From Collimonas pratensis (GTDB taxonomy: Bacteria; Pseudomonadota; Gammaproteobacteria; Burkholderiales; Burkholderiaceae_D): a stretch of DNA of 64,000 bases. The notes beneath the pieces were generated by a model. The model worked only from the letters and a program-made list of their open reading frames with translations, was not told where the DNA came from and searched no databases. Location: the NCBI RefSeq assembly GCF_001584185.1, contig NZ_CP013234.1, forward strand, positions 4,216,001 to 4,280,000, read 5' to 3'. Shown here one piece after another: positions 54,890 through 63,865 of this stretch (position 1 is the first letter of the stretch; every line of letters starts with the position of its first letter). A program made the translations under genes and the position numbers.

Positions 54890-54894
54890 ACGCC

Positions 54895-56451
54895 ATGACC
54901 ACTCTAGCCACCCTGACCACGATCAAGCAAGAAGATCTCATCGAGTCGGTAGCCGCTGCGCTGCAGTACATCAGCTACTACCATCCCGTCGACTACATCC
55001 AGCACCTGGCGCGCGCCTACGAGCAGGAACAGAATCCTGCCGCCAAGGACGCCATCGCGCAGATCCTGACCAACTCACGCATGTGCGCTGAAGGCAAGCG
55101 GCCGATCTGCCAGGACACGGGCATCGTCAACGTCTTCCTGAAGATCGGCATGGACGTGCGCTTTGAAGGCTTCAAGGGTTCCATCACCGATGCGGTCAAC
55201 GAAGGCGTGCGGCGCGGTTACCTGAACCCGGACAACATGCTGCGCGCTTCGATCGTGGCCGATCCGCAATTCGAGCGCAAGAACACCAAGGACAACACGC
55301 CAGCCGTGGTGCACATGGAACTGGTGCCCGGCAATACGGTTGACGTACAGATCGCAGCCAAGGGCGGCGGTTCGGAAAACAAGACCAAATTCGTGATGCT
55401 GAATCCTTCCGATTCGCTGGTCGACTGGGTCATGAAGACCGTGCCGACCATGGGCGCCGGCTGGTGCCCACCGGGCATGCTCGGCATCGGCATCGGCGGC
55501 ACCGCCGAACGGGCGATGCTGATGGCCAAGCAAGTGTTGATGGAAGATATCGACATGTACGACCTGCTCAAGCGCGGCCCGCAAAACAAGACCGAAGAAC
55601 TGCGCATCGAGCTGTTCCAGAAAGTCAATGCGCTGGGCATCGGCGCGCAAGGCCTGGGCGGCCTGACCACCGTGCTCGACGTCAAGATCATGATGCACCC
55701 GACCCACGCGGCTTCCAAGCCGGTGGCGATGATCCCTAACTGCGCGGCGACCCGCCACGGCCACTTCGTGCTGGATGGCTCCGGCCCGGCCTACATGGAA
55801 CCGCCATCGCTGTCGGAATGGCCGGAAGTGCACTGGGTGCCGGACACCGAGAAATCCAAGCGCGTCGACCTCAATACGCTGACGAAGGAAGAAGTAGCTT
55901 CGTGGAAGCCAGGCCAGACCCTGCTGTTGAACGGCAAGATGCTGACCGGCCGCGACGCCGCGCACAAGCGTATCCAGGAAATGCTGGCCAAGGGCGAGAA
56001 GCTGCCGGTCGATTTCACCAACCGCGTGATCTACTACGTCGGCCCAGTCGATCCGGTGCGCGACGAAGTGGTTGGCCCGGCCGGCCCGACCACCGCTACC
56101 CGCATGGACAAGTTCACCGACATGATGCTGGAACAGACCGGCCTGATCTCGATGATCGGCAAATCGGAACGCGGCCCGACCGCTATCGAATCGATCAAGA
56201 AGCACAAGTCGGCTTACCTGATGGCCGTCGGCGGCGCCGCTTACCTGGTGTCGAAGGCAATCAAGTCGGCCCAGGTGCTGGGCTTTGCCGACCTCGGCAT
56301 GGAAGCGATCTACGAGTTCGACGTCAAGGACATGCCGGTGACGGTGGCGGTCGATTCCAACGGCATCTCGGTGCACAACACCGGACCGAAGGAATGGCAG
56401 GAAAAGATTGCGCATGCCGCGCTCTCGAAAATCCCCGTGACCACCATCTGA
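54895..56451 (+). CDS. fumA: Fumarate hydratase, class I (iron-sulphur type)
   Basis: The enzyme interconverts fumarate and malate in the TCA cycle. The 518-residue single-chain class I protein has the N-terminal alpha part (RPICQDTGIVNVFLKIG with a cluster Cys; AKGGGSENKTKF; GWCPPGMLGIGIGGTAE) and the C-terminal beta part (VGPAGPTTATRMDKFTDMML). The cluster cysteines lie in ICQDTG, PNCAATRHG and near the end of the alpha part. Translation starts beside a tandem repeat with a weak ribosome-binding site. murI follows 12 bp downstream. Confidence 0.95.
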   Translation: MTTLATLTTIKQEDLIESVAAALQYISYYHPVDYIQHLARAYEQEQNPAAKDAIAQILTNSRMCAEGKRPICQDTGIVNVFLKIGMDVRFEGFKGSITDAVNEGVRRGYLNPDNMLRASIVADPQFERKNTKDNTPAVVHMELVPGNTVDVQIAAKGGGSENKTKFVMLNPSDSLVDWVMKTVPTMGAGWCPPGMLGIGIGGTAERAMLMAKQVLMEDIDMYDLLKRGPQNKTEELRIELFQKVNALGIGAQGLGGLTTVLDVKIMMHPTHAASKPVAMIPNCAATRHGHFVLDGSGPAYMEPPSLSEWPEVHWVPDTEKSKRVDLNTLTKEEVASWKPGQTLLLNGKMLTGRDAAHKRIQEMLAKGEKLPVDFTNRVIYYVGPVDPVRDEVVGPAGPTTATRMDKFTDMMLEQTGLISMIGKSERGPTAIESIKKHKSAYLMAVGGAAYLVSKAIKSAQVLGFADLGMEAIYEFDVKDMPVTVAVDSNGISVHNTGPKEWQEKIAHAALSKIPVTTI

Positions 56452-56463
56452 CCAGTCAACTCC

Positions 56464-57330
56464 ATGAGCGCAAGCAGTAACACCATGCCGATGGCGCCCA
56501 GCGCGCCCATCGGCATTTTCGATTCCGGCATCGGCGGCTTGTCGGTGCTACGCCATATCCACCAGAACCTGCCGCACGAAGACCTCTTGTATTTCGCCGA
56601 CTCCGCCTACGCGCCCTATGGGGACAGATCGGAAGCGGCGATTTCAGCGCGCACGCTGGCGGTGACGGAATTCTTGCTGCAAAGCGGCGCCAAGGCGCTG
56701 GTGGTGGCCTGCAATACCGCCACTACCGCCGCCATCAAGGCCGTGCGCGCGGCCTACCCGACCTTGCCGGTGATCGGCATCGAGCCCGGTCTCAAGCCCG
56801 CCGCCGCGCAAACCCACAGCAAGATCGTTGGCGTGCTGGCGACCAAAGCCACCTTGTCCAGCGCCCGCCTGCTGGCGCTGCAGGAACAGATCAGCGTCGC
56901 CAGCGGCGTCCGCTTTATCCTGCAACCCTGCGTCGGCCTGGTCGACCAGATCGAAAAAGGCGAGCTGCGCTCACCCCAGACCGCCCTGCTGGTACGCCGC
57001 TATGTGGCGCCGTTGCTGGAACAGGGGGCGGATACTTTGGTGCTGGGCTGCACCCACTACCCGTTCATCCGGCCGCTGATCGAGGATGTCGTGCAAGAAC
57101 TGAGCAACAGCCCGGTCGCCATCATCGATACCGGCGACGCCGTCTGCCGCCAGCTGGCCAGGGTTCTGGGCGAACATGGCCTGCTGCAGCCGCAGGCTCG
57201 CGCAGGCAGCGTGGCTGCTTTTGCCACCGGCAGCGTATCGATGCTCAAAACCACCTTCGACAGCCTGTTGCAGCTGCAGCCGTCCGTGTCCCCAGTGGCG
57301 ACGATCGCCTTGCCGGAAGGAATATCGTAA
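56464..57330 (+). CDS. murI: Glutamate racemase
   Basis: MurI makes D-glutamate for peptidoglycan in the cytoplasm. The 288-residue protein has IGIFDSGIGGLSVLRHI with the conserved Asp-Ser, the first catalytic Cys in VVACNTATTA and the second in LVLGCTHYPF. It starts 12 bp after the fumarase stop and is probably co-transcribed. An ATG seven codons on could be the true start. Confidence 0.95.
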   Translation: MSASSNTMPMAPSAPIGIFDSGIGGLSVLRHIHQNLPHEDLLYFADSAYAPYGDRSEAAISARTLAVTEFLLQSGAKALVVACNTATTAAIKAVRAAYPTLPVIGIEPGLKPAAAQTHSKIVGVLATKATLSSARLLALQEQISVASGVRFILQPCVGLVDQIEKGELRSPQTALLVRRYVAPLLEQGADTLVLGCTHYPFIRPLIEDVVQELSNSPVAIIDTGDAVCRQLARVLGEHGLLQPQARAGSVAAFATGSVSMLKTTFDSLLQLQPSVSPVATIALPEGIS

Positions 57331-57430
57331 TTCTGCATTATTTGATTTGCCAGGCGGCAGGTTAGTTTGTATAATAGCCAGCTGTCTTGGTGCTGAACAA
57401 GCATTGAGATGTTGTAGAAGTAATGCAATG

Positions 57431-57506
57431 GTGGCTGTAGCTCAGTTGGTAGAGTCCAGGATTGTGATTCCTGTTGTCGCGGGTTCGAGTCCCGTCAGCC
57501 ACCCCA
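57431..57506 (+). tRNA. tRNA-His (anticodon GTG)
   Basis: The acceptor arms GTGGCTG and CAGCCAC pair, the D arm GTAGCTCAGTTGGTAGAG and T arm GCGGGTTCGAGTCCCGT are standard, and the anticodon loop CAGGATTGTGATTCCTG gives GTG. The G at 57430 can be the extra G-1 opposite discriminator C73, which marks tRNA-His. CCA is encoded. Confidence 0.97.
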
Positions 57507-57524
57507 AAGAATACGAATCAAATC

Positions 57525-57558
57525 AAAGAGTTACACGCTTCGGCCTGTAGCTCTTTTT
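57525..57558 (+). terminator. Terminator after tRNA-His
   Basis: Arms AAAGAGTTACA and TGTAGCTCTTT with one mismatch and a ten-base loop, followed by a T-run, 18 bases past the tRNA. From here to 57945 I see no gene: the roughly 390 bases are low in GC and hold neither a clear small frame nor a repeat. Confidence 0.75.
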
Positions 57559-57945
57559 TGTTTTCGGCCTTCATCATTGCGCCATGTAAGCGCTGTGTAA
57601 CCCCATTTCTAGAATTTGGCTTGAGTATCCCCTCATTCTAAATTTGCATGTATCTGGCAGTACTACGCTGGCGTTCAACCAGAACCTTAGGCCTCTTTAC
57701 TCTTCCGTTACAGGTTGGACGGACACCTCCACTGCAATATAACTTCTTACATGACTCGTCACGTCCTCCATATCGTGAAGCAGTTCAAACTGATTTCCTA
57801 TAGACCAATTCATTATTCTTGCTTATCCTTGATAAAGGCGGCGGCTCATTTGTTGCTCTTCCAATCACAGTAGCAAAATTGGCCGAAAACATTATCTGTC
57901 CCATTCGTCGCATCCCGTACCAAATTCGACTCAAGCCCCTCTCCT

Positions 57946-60900
57946 ATGGATGACCGCGACAAACAGATTCCTCCCCCAAAATCCTGGATCGCGTTTGAAG
58001 ACCTGTGCCATAGCCTCTTTAAGGCAATATGGAATGATCCGCTCGCTCAAAAGAACGGTCGGTCCGGCCAGGCTCAAAATGGCGTTGACATCTATGGCTC
58101 TCCTGGAGGGGACTATGGTTTTCATCAGGGCGTTCAATGCAAAGGGAAAGAAACACAATATGGTGCAAAACCGAACATCTCGGAACTAGAGCGTGAGATC
58201 GCTAAAGCCGAAAGTTTCCAGCCTTGTTTACAGCACTGGATCTATGCAACAACTGCGCCTGTAGACGCTACGTTACAAGAGGCGGCACGAAAAATTTCGA
58301 CTTTACGTTCAAAAGCAGGACGTTTCACCGTAAGTGTGCTTGGCTGGGGAGACATTGAGAGCCTACTTTGCGAGCGAAAGGAAGTATTGGCTGCGATTTA
58401 CCCGGAGCACGGCATAGATGTCACCGGCCTGCTCAAGGGAATACTGGCAATGCCACACGGGGTTGAGGTTCGTGAACTTCTAGACATAGTTAAACGGGGA
58501 GTCCACCAAACGTGGGGCGCTGCCACATCCAACGACGATGGCCGCCCCTTCTGGCGGCCAATTATATTTGGCGAGGGGCGTGACTTGGGCCCTGCGCTTA
58601 TGGGGCGTCCACTCGGCCCCGAGGATGCAGCCTCTAGTCCAAAACTGCAGGAATCCGACGCGGCAGTTGCCGAGCTAAAGCGAGCTTTCTCGGTCCGAAT
58701 CGTTGGTGAGCCTGGCTCAGGAAAGTCAACGTGCGCCTACCAGGCGGCTATGCAATTCGCTACGATGGGCTGGAATATCGTTAGACTAAGCGATGCGCGC
58801 GCAGACGTCATCGAATTACAGACATCTGAAGATACCAGCCCAACACTTTTCCTCATTGACGATGCCCACCTCACTAATCCCTCCGTACTATTGGCCGCTG
58901 AGGAGATGACCGGGCCGAAGCGTTTCCTGCTCTCGACCCACAATGCAAATGAGTACGATACCTCATACCGTGGCTCAATAATTATCGACGTCAAGCGTGC
59001 CGTTCGGACCATAGCCGCAGCGCTCCGATCTGCGCCCAAACAAACTCTAGAGGTGGTCCGACGTGTCGACGACCAGATAGGCGACAACATCGGCACGATG
59101 CCCCTGGAAGATAGAATCGACGACGCAGAGGCAAAAGCCAAGTTTCCCTGGCAATTCTGTTTCATTCTGGGCGGAGGTTGGCGCCGGGCAAAAATAGCGG
59201 CAGATACTGCGCGAGCCAACGGAGCAGATATCGCATTGGCGGCTGCCGCCATTCGCCAGATCGCGTCCCGAGACGCTAGCCCTAGTTTTGCCGAGCTCTC
59301 AGGATTATTGGAGGTAGTCTGCGTAGACGCTACGGAAACGCAACAGGCTGTGCGATGGTTGGTTCGCGAACGTATGCTTATTGGCTCGGACGATCTGCGA
59401 TGTCCGCACCAACGGTTCGCCGCTGTCGTGCTTGCTCAAATCCTGACGGCTCAAAACCCGGAGGGTAGAGAGAACGTGGGCCGCATGTTACGACAAGTCA
59501 TCGCGGATGCCGCGTTTCCCCTTGCTGGCCTGCGTTCGCTCCTGCACGAACTGCAATTTGCTGTCAATGGGGGCACATGGGCACACTTGATACCGGAGCA
59601 GGCCTTGACGCCCCTTATTGAAAGAATCTGGCAGCCTTTCAACCCGGAGGACAAATCAGATGCGAGTCTACTGCTAAGTGAATTGGGTGCATATATCAAT
59701 GGTGGCCTACACAAATTACTTCTCAGTCACGAAGAAACCATCGGGAACTGGATCACGCACACCCGTGGGCAGAGCAGCTTTGGGCTGGGGCGATTACTTC
59801 ATTCTATTTATAATCAAGACAGAGCTCTCGTCGCTTCTATCGTGAGCGCAGCAGATCCGTATGTCGTCGCCACGACAATTTCTGCCGTTACGCCAAAGAC
59901 GGCCTCTTATCTTGGCGAACTTCTCTCTGGATTGAGGGTTGATCGAGAAAATGCATGGAGTCAAACATTTCGAACAAATCTCGATCGACAGAGACTCGTT
60001 GTTTTCGCCTCTGAATGGCCTTTGTCCGAACCGGCGTGGGCCTTCGCAGTATTTTGCAAAGCAATGGCTGATCACGATGCGGCGTTGACCTTAGATATGG
60101 TCGAAGAGTTTGTCCCCACTGCGCAGAAGCTGTTGACTGATAGTCCCGTCTCCGCCTTCAGAGATCTACAAGACATCACATGGCAAGTACTTCGCGTGTT
60201 TGACCCTCTGGGCGTTTGTGTCGGTCAGTTCGCTCCAAATCCACGGCAACGCAATCTAGCAGCTAAATTGATTAGGGAGGTTAAGCCCCAATGCCTTGCT
60301 GCTCAACTCTCGGCAGCCCATCTTCGAGAGTTCCAAACAGCCTCATTTCTCCTGTCCTTCTTGGCGCGAACGTCACCAGCCAAATTTCGGTCTACTGTTG
60401 CCCGAATTAACTGGACGCGCATTGCGGAGACGGTCGGATCACAATGGAGAAATCTCCCGCACGATGTAGAAGTGCTTTTTATGATCGCTTACGGAGCCAC
60501 AACTTCACGTGAGATGCTGACGGAAATGATTCGGGTCAATCTTTATCGGATCGAAGCTTTCCCGCCGAAACTATTCCTAATCGCACCCTCCGTAGCTTAC
60601 GAACACATTGAAAAAGGAGGGTTAATTCGGCTTGCGCAGTACGGCCATGTGGATTGGTTATTTGGATACGCGACAATAGCCTGTTTGGTCGAAGAGCGAC
60701 CAGAATTCCTCGAGTCTGTCTTGCGGCCCTATGAGATTCCAACCGGACAAGTGCTGTCGAACGCTCATCCGAGTTGGTACGACAATGCAGCCGAGTATAT
60801 ACGTATCGTCGCGAAAGAAGCTCCGCAATGTCTTCAGCGCATCCTTGATGCCGTCGAAATAACGGGTGCCGAGAAAGGCTGGACTGATGCATTGGTTCAT

Positions 60901-61041
60901 GGCGCCGGCCCCCGAAAGACGGTGGCATTGCTCGTCGAGGCAAGCCTAGAGCGCGACGACATGCTGGGTGCGTTGGCTACCCGCCTCCGTACACGTTTTC
61001 CAAAGTTGTCGGTCCCTCGAAATACAGAAATGCGCACGTAA
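57946..61041 (+). CDS. PD-(D/E)XK nuclease-like / STAND-type NTPase protein, candidate defence protein
   Basis: The 1031-residue single chain starts with a restriction-endonuclease-like domain (about 10-140): W14 and E18 in WIAFEDL, D48 in NGVDIYG and Q64-K66 in VQCKGK fit the PD-(D/E)XK order E-D-QxK of Mrr-like nucleases. LGWGDIESLL (132-141) is typical of the end of such domains. A P-loop NTPase core follows (about 245-480) with Walker A GEPGSGKST (254-262) and Walker B LFLIDDAH (301-308). The remaining 550 residues are helical, without known motif, as in sensor arms of STAND proteins. No methylase or partner gene is near, the start lacks a ribosome-binding site, and the gene is visibly less GC-rich than its neighbours. 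Sensing of invaders followed by DNA cleavage is inferred from architecture. Confidence 0.85.
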   Translation: MDDRDKQIPPPKSWIAFEDLCHSLFKAIWNDPLAQKNGRSGQAQNGVDIYGSPGGDYGFHQGVQCKGKETQYGAKPNISELEREIAKAESFQPCLQHWIYATTAPVDATLQEAARKISTLRSKAGRFTVSVLGWGDIESLLCERKEVLAAIYPEHGIDVTGLLKGILAMPHGVEVRELLDIVKRGVHQTWGAATSNDDGRPFWRPIIFGEGRDLGPALMGRPLGPEDAASSPKLQESDAAVAELKRAFSVRIVGEPGSGKSTCAYQAAMQFATMGWNIVRLSDARADVIELQTSEDTSPTLFLIDDAHLTNPSVLLAAEEMTGPKRFLLSTHNANEYDTSYRGSIIIDVKRAVRTIAAALRSAPKQTLEVVRRVDDQIGDNIGTMPLEDRIDDAEAKAKFPWQFCFILGGGWRRAKIAADTARANGADIALAAAAIRQIASRDASPSFAELSGLLEVVCVDATETQQAVRWLVRERMLIGSDDLRCPHQRFAAVVLAQILTAQNPEGRENVGRMLRQVIADAAFPLAGLRSLLHELQFAVNGGTWAHLIPEQALTPLIERIWQPFNPEDKSDASLLLSELGAYINGGLHKLLLSHEETIGNWITHTRGQSSFGLGRLLHSIYNQDRALVASIVSAADPYVVATTISAVTPKTASYLGELLSGLRVDRENAWSQTFRTNLDRQRLVVFASEWPLSEPAWAFAVFCKAMADHDAALTLDMVEEFVPTAQKLLTDSPVSAFRDLQDITWQVLRVFDPLGVCVGQFAPNPRQRNLAAKLIREVKPQCLAAQLSAAHLREFQTASFLLSFLARTSPAKFRSTVARINWTRIAETVGSQWRNLPHDVEVLFMIAYGATTSREMLTEMIRVNLYRIEAFPPKLFLIAPSVAYEHIEKGGLIRLAQYGHVDWLFGYATIACLVEERPEFLESVLRPYEIPTGQVLSNAHPSWYDNAAEYIRIVAKEAPQCLQRILDAVEITGAEKGWTDALVHGAGPRKTVALLVEASLERDDMLGALATRLRTRFPKLSVPRNTEMRT

Positions 61042-61152
61042 TGATTTCACGCGCAATACAATAATTGTGTGGCGCATTCCGTTAATCTTGGCTTTCGCGG
61101 GTCACGCATTGCGCAAGTACTCTCGCCAGTAAGCAGAGTCAGGGTCAGGTCT

Positions 61153-61175
61153 TGCAATGACACATTGTCATTGCA
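61153..61175. repeat. Hairpin with truncated GGGTCAGGTCTTGCA-type repeat
   Basis: Perfect arms TGCAATGACA and TGTCATTGCA with loop CAT, preceded by CAGGGTCAGGTCT. The words resemble the outer arm of REP-type long hairpins, but the matching right outer arm is absent. It lies in the 229-bp gap after the STAND gene. Confidence 0.5.
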
Positions 61176-61315
61176 GCGCAACAAGAATTACATATGGAGA
61201 ACGTCGATTTTGACCACTACTGAATTCCTTTTTCAATCTTCTTTATCGCTCTACTGACTGTGGAATAATGGTAAGCGTCGCTCCGCGACCGTCTTGACGT
61301 ATTCAAGAAGGAGAA

Positions 61316-61873
61316 TTACCCCTTCAGTCGCCGGATGCGCAAGTTTGCGGAGTTGATATCGAATCCTTCCGGATCGAATGCGCCGCCGACCCAGCGCAAC
61401 ATGTCGATATGCTGCTCATGTTTGGGATCAGCGATGGCGTTGACGAATTCACCGTAGCCAGGGATTCCGCCGACGTCCTCCGGGGGGCAAGCGCGTTGAC
61501 CAGCCACGCAAAGCGAACCCTTCCATGCAGGATTTGCGTCTTGCACATTCTCCACCACCACCCGGTGCAGCCAATCGTCGCCGAAATCGTATTCGTAGAC
61601 GAATTCGCGTATGTTCCCGGCAAGCACGGACGATAGCTTGATTCCCTTCTCGTCGATCAGCGTCATGTCGCCATACGGATCAGGTTCGCCATACTGTTCA
61701 GCATCGATATGAAATTGATGCAAGTGAGAATTGGTCCAGCCCATGGCGCCCTGGATGGCGCGATGTAGTTTAGGCAAGGTGATCGTGGTCGGCACCAGCA
61801 AGCGGCGCCAGATCAAAGGCTCAATACGCGTCAGTTCGAGACGCAAACTATAGTAGTTTGTCGGTAGGCTCAT
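61316..61873 (-). CDS. pRiA4b ORF-3-like protein, likely IS66 passenger gene
   Basis: The 185-residue protein matches the plasmid pRiA4b ORF-3 family: LRLELTRIEPLIWRRLLVP, LHRAIQGAMGWTNSHLHQF, YEYDFGDDWLHRVVVE and RACPPEDVGGIPGYGEF. Its function is unknown; related proteins are carried by several transposons. It lies 55 bp after tnpC in the same direction and inside the presumed left end of the IS, so it is probably carried along with it. Confidence 0.88.
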   Translation of the reverse strand: MSLPTNYYSLRLELTRIEPLIWRRLLVPTTITLPKLHRAIQGAMGWTNSHLHQFHIDAEQYGEPDPYGDMTLIDEKGIKLSSVLAGNIREFVYEYDFGDDWLHRVVVENVQDANPAWKGSLCVAGQRACPPEDVGGIPGYGEFVNAIADPKHEQHIDMLRWVGGAFDPEGFDINSANLRIRRLKG

Positions 61874-61928
61874 GCCGAAATTATAAAGCAGTGTGACGAC
61901 GCAAAGAACCGTGCGTCAATCGCGAAGT

Positions 61929-63488
61929 TTAAACAGCGAGATGCGCTGGGACGGCCAGCATCGATGCGACATTCCAAGGCAGGAATTCGTCAACTCGATT
62001 GACCGGATGGTCAGCGATGTGCGTGAGCACATGACGCAGATACGCTTCGGGATCAATGCCGTTTAACTTGGCAGTGCCGATCAGCGTATAGATCGCTGCG
62101 GCCCGCTCCCCACCGCTGTCGGCTCCAGCAAACAGGTAGTTGCGTCGTCCAATCGCAATTGCGCGCAGCGCACGTTCGGCAGCCGAATTATCAATCTCGA
62201 CGATTCCGTCGTCACAATAGCGCGTCAGCGCTGGCCACAAGTTCAGGGCATACATGATCGCCGCCGTCGTATCGGATTTGCGCGATAGCGTTCCCAGGAT
62301 GGCTCGCAACCAGGCCTCTAAGTCATCCAGCAATGGACGCGATCTTGCGCGGCGCACCGACAAGCGCTCATCGGGCGGCTGGCCCCGAATGTCCGCTTCA
62401 ATCACGTACAACTCTCCGATACGGCGCAGGGCCTCGGCCGTTACTGCCGACGGCCGCGCATCGTGCAGATCGAAGAATTTGCGCCGGGCATGCGCCCAAC
62501 AAGCTGCTTCGTGGATGCGACCGGTCTCATAGACGGCGTTGAAGCCGGCATAAGCATCAGCCTGCAGGATGCCGGCAAAGGGAATCAAATGTGTCTGCGC
62601 ATGGATGCCTTTGCGGTCCGGCGTATAGGCGAACCAGACAGCCGGCGGGATCGTTGCGCCGGAAGGCCTGTCATCGCGCACATAGGTCCACAATCGGCCC
62701 GTCTTGGTCTTGCCATTGCCCGGGGCCAGTACCGGTACCGGCGTATCGTCGGCATGCAGTTTATGACCGGCCATGACGTGGTGGCGTACCGCATCGACCA
62801 GAGGACGCAGCAGATTGCTGGAGGCACCGACCCAGTCGGCCAATAGCGACCGGCTCAATTCCACACCCTCACGGGCATAGATCACAGATTGCCGGTACAA
62901 CGGCAAATGATCGGCAAACTTCGATACCAGAACATGGGCCAGCAGGCCGGGACCGGCCATGCCGCGTTCGATGGGCCGGCTCGGCGCCGGAGCTTGCACG
63001 ATGCTATCGCAGCAGGCGCAAGCCAGTTTGGGACGAATATGGCGGATCACCTTGAAGCTGGCGGGAATGAATTCCAGTTGCTCTGATACATTTTCGCCTA
63101 ACTGACGCAGCTCACCGCCACAATCGGGGCAGGCGACAGCGTCGGGCCTGTAAACCTTCTCTTCGCGGGGCAGATGCGATGGCAATGGCTTGCGCTCCGG
63201 ACGGGTACGTATGGCACGCCCGCGACGCTCCATCTCTACAGCGGCCTCTTCCTCATCGGCCTGCAAATCTTCCAGTTTTAATTCCAGTTGTTCGATCTGG
63301 CGATCGAGCTTCTCGGATTTACGACCGAACTGCATGCGTTTGAGTTTGGCGATGAACAATTTGAGTTGTTCGATCTCGACCTTGCGGCCAGATAGTTCTT
63401 CACGCAGGGCTTCGACCATGTCGTCGCGCTCGCGGATCATGGCTTTTAAGGCGTCGATATCGTCAGGGAGGGCGGCGTGCGAGGGCAT
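61929..63488 (-). CDS. tnpC: IS66-family transposase TnpC
   Basis: The 519-residue transposase is full length: an N-terminal leucine-zipper-like coiled coil (about 20-85), a zinc-finger region (ACPDCGGEL and ACACCDS, about 118-165), the DDE domain ([10 protein letters not shown] with the first Asp, ADAYAGFN with the second, and a Glu near [10 protein letters not shown] or later) and the C-terminal IS66 block ([31 protein letters not shown]). It looks intact. Confidence 0.94.
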   Translation of the reverse strand: MPSHAALPDDIDALKAMIRERDDMVEALREELSGRKVEIEQLKLFIAKLKRMQFGRKSEKLDRQIEQLELKLEDLQADEEEAAVEMERRGRAIRTRPERKPLPSHLPREEKVYRPDAVACPDCGGELRQLGENVSEQLEFIPASFKVIRHIRPKLACACCDSIVQAPAPSRPIERGMAGPGLLAHVLVSKFADHLPLYRQSVIYAREGVELSRSLLADWVGASSNLLRPLVDAVRHHVMAGHKLHADDTPVPVLAPGNGKTKTGRLWTYVRDDRPSGATIPPAVWFAYTPDRKGIHAQTHLIPFAGILQADAYAGFNAVYETGRIHEAACWAHARRKFFDLHDARPSAVTAEALRRIGELYVIEADIRGQPPDERLSVRRARSRPLLDDLEAWLRAILGTLSRKSDTTAAIMYALNLWPALTRYCDDGIVEIDNSAAERALRAIAIGRRNYLFAGADSGGERAAAIYTLIGTAKLNGIDPEAYLRHVLTHIADHPVNRVDEFLPWNVASMLAVPAHLAV

Positions 63489-63517
63489 GTCGGTAGTTTA
63501 CGTAAAGGCGGGGATGT

Positions 63518-63865
63518 TTACAAGCCTGACTGGGGGCGTTGAGTACGTTCCGGACGCCGCCAGTCTATCCCTTCGATGAGCATTGATAGCTGTGCCTGAC
63601 TCAGATGCACGGTGCCGTTGCGTGCCTGCGGCCAGACAAAGTATCCGCGTTCCAGGCGCTTGGCGAGCAAACAAAGGCCATCGCCGGTCCACCACAGCAG
63701 CTTGACGATATCGCCGCGCCGGCCACGGAACACAAAAACATGGCCGCTGAACGGATCTTCTTCCAGCGCAGTCTGCACCTTGGCAGCGAGTCCATTGAAG
63801 CCGCAGCGCATGTCGGTTACGCCGGCGACAATCCAGATGCGTGTTCCTGCTGGCAGGCCGATCAT
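63518..63865 (-). CDS. tnpB: IS66-family accessory protein TnpB
   Basis: The 115-residue protein is the standard IS66 Orf2: MIGLPAGTRIWIVAGVTDMRCGFNGL, GHVFVFRGRRGDIVKLLWWTGDGLCLLAKRLE. Its ATG overlaps the tnpA stop (ATGA). It is needed for IS66 transposition, but its activity is unknown. Confidence 0.94.
   Translation of the reverse strand: MIGLPAGTRIWIVAGVTDMRCGFNGLAAKVQTALEEDPFSGHVFVFRGRRGDIVKLLWWTGDGLCLLAKRLERGYFVWPQARNGTVHLSQAQLSMLIEGIDWRRPERTQRPQSGL

Noticed and set aside
57931..58158. A 75-codon minus-strand frame over the start of the STAND gene
   Set aside because: Antisense of the nuclease domain, no ribosome-binding site and no protein pattern; not a partner gene.
57431..61270. 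Genomic island inserted at tRNA-His carrying the STAND gene
   Set aside because: No integrase and no second copy of the tRNA-His 3' end before the IS66; the location is noted but integration at the tRNA is not supported.
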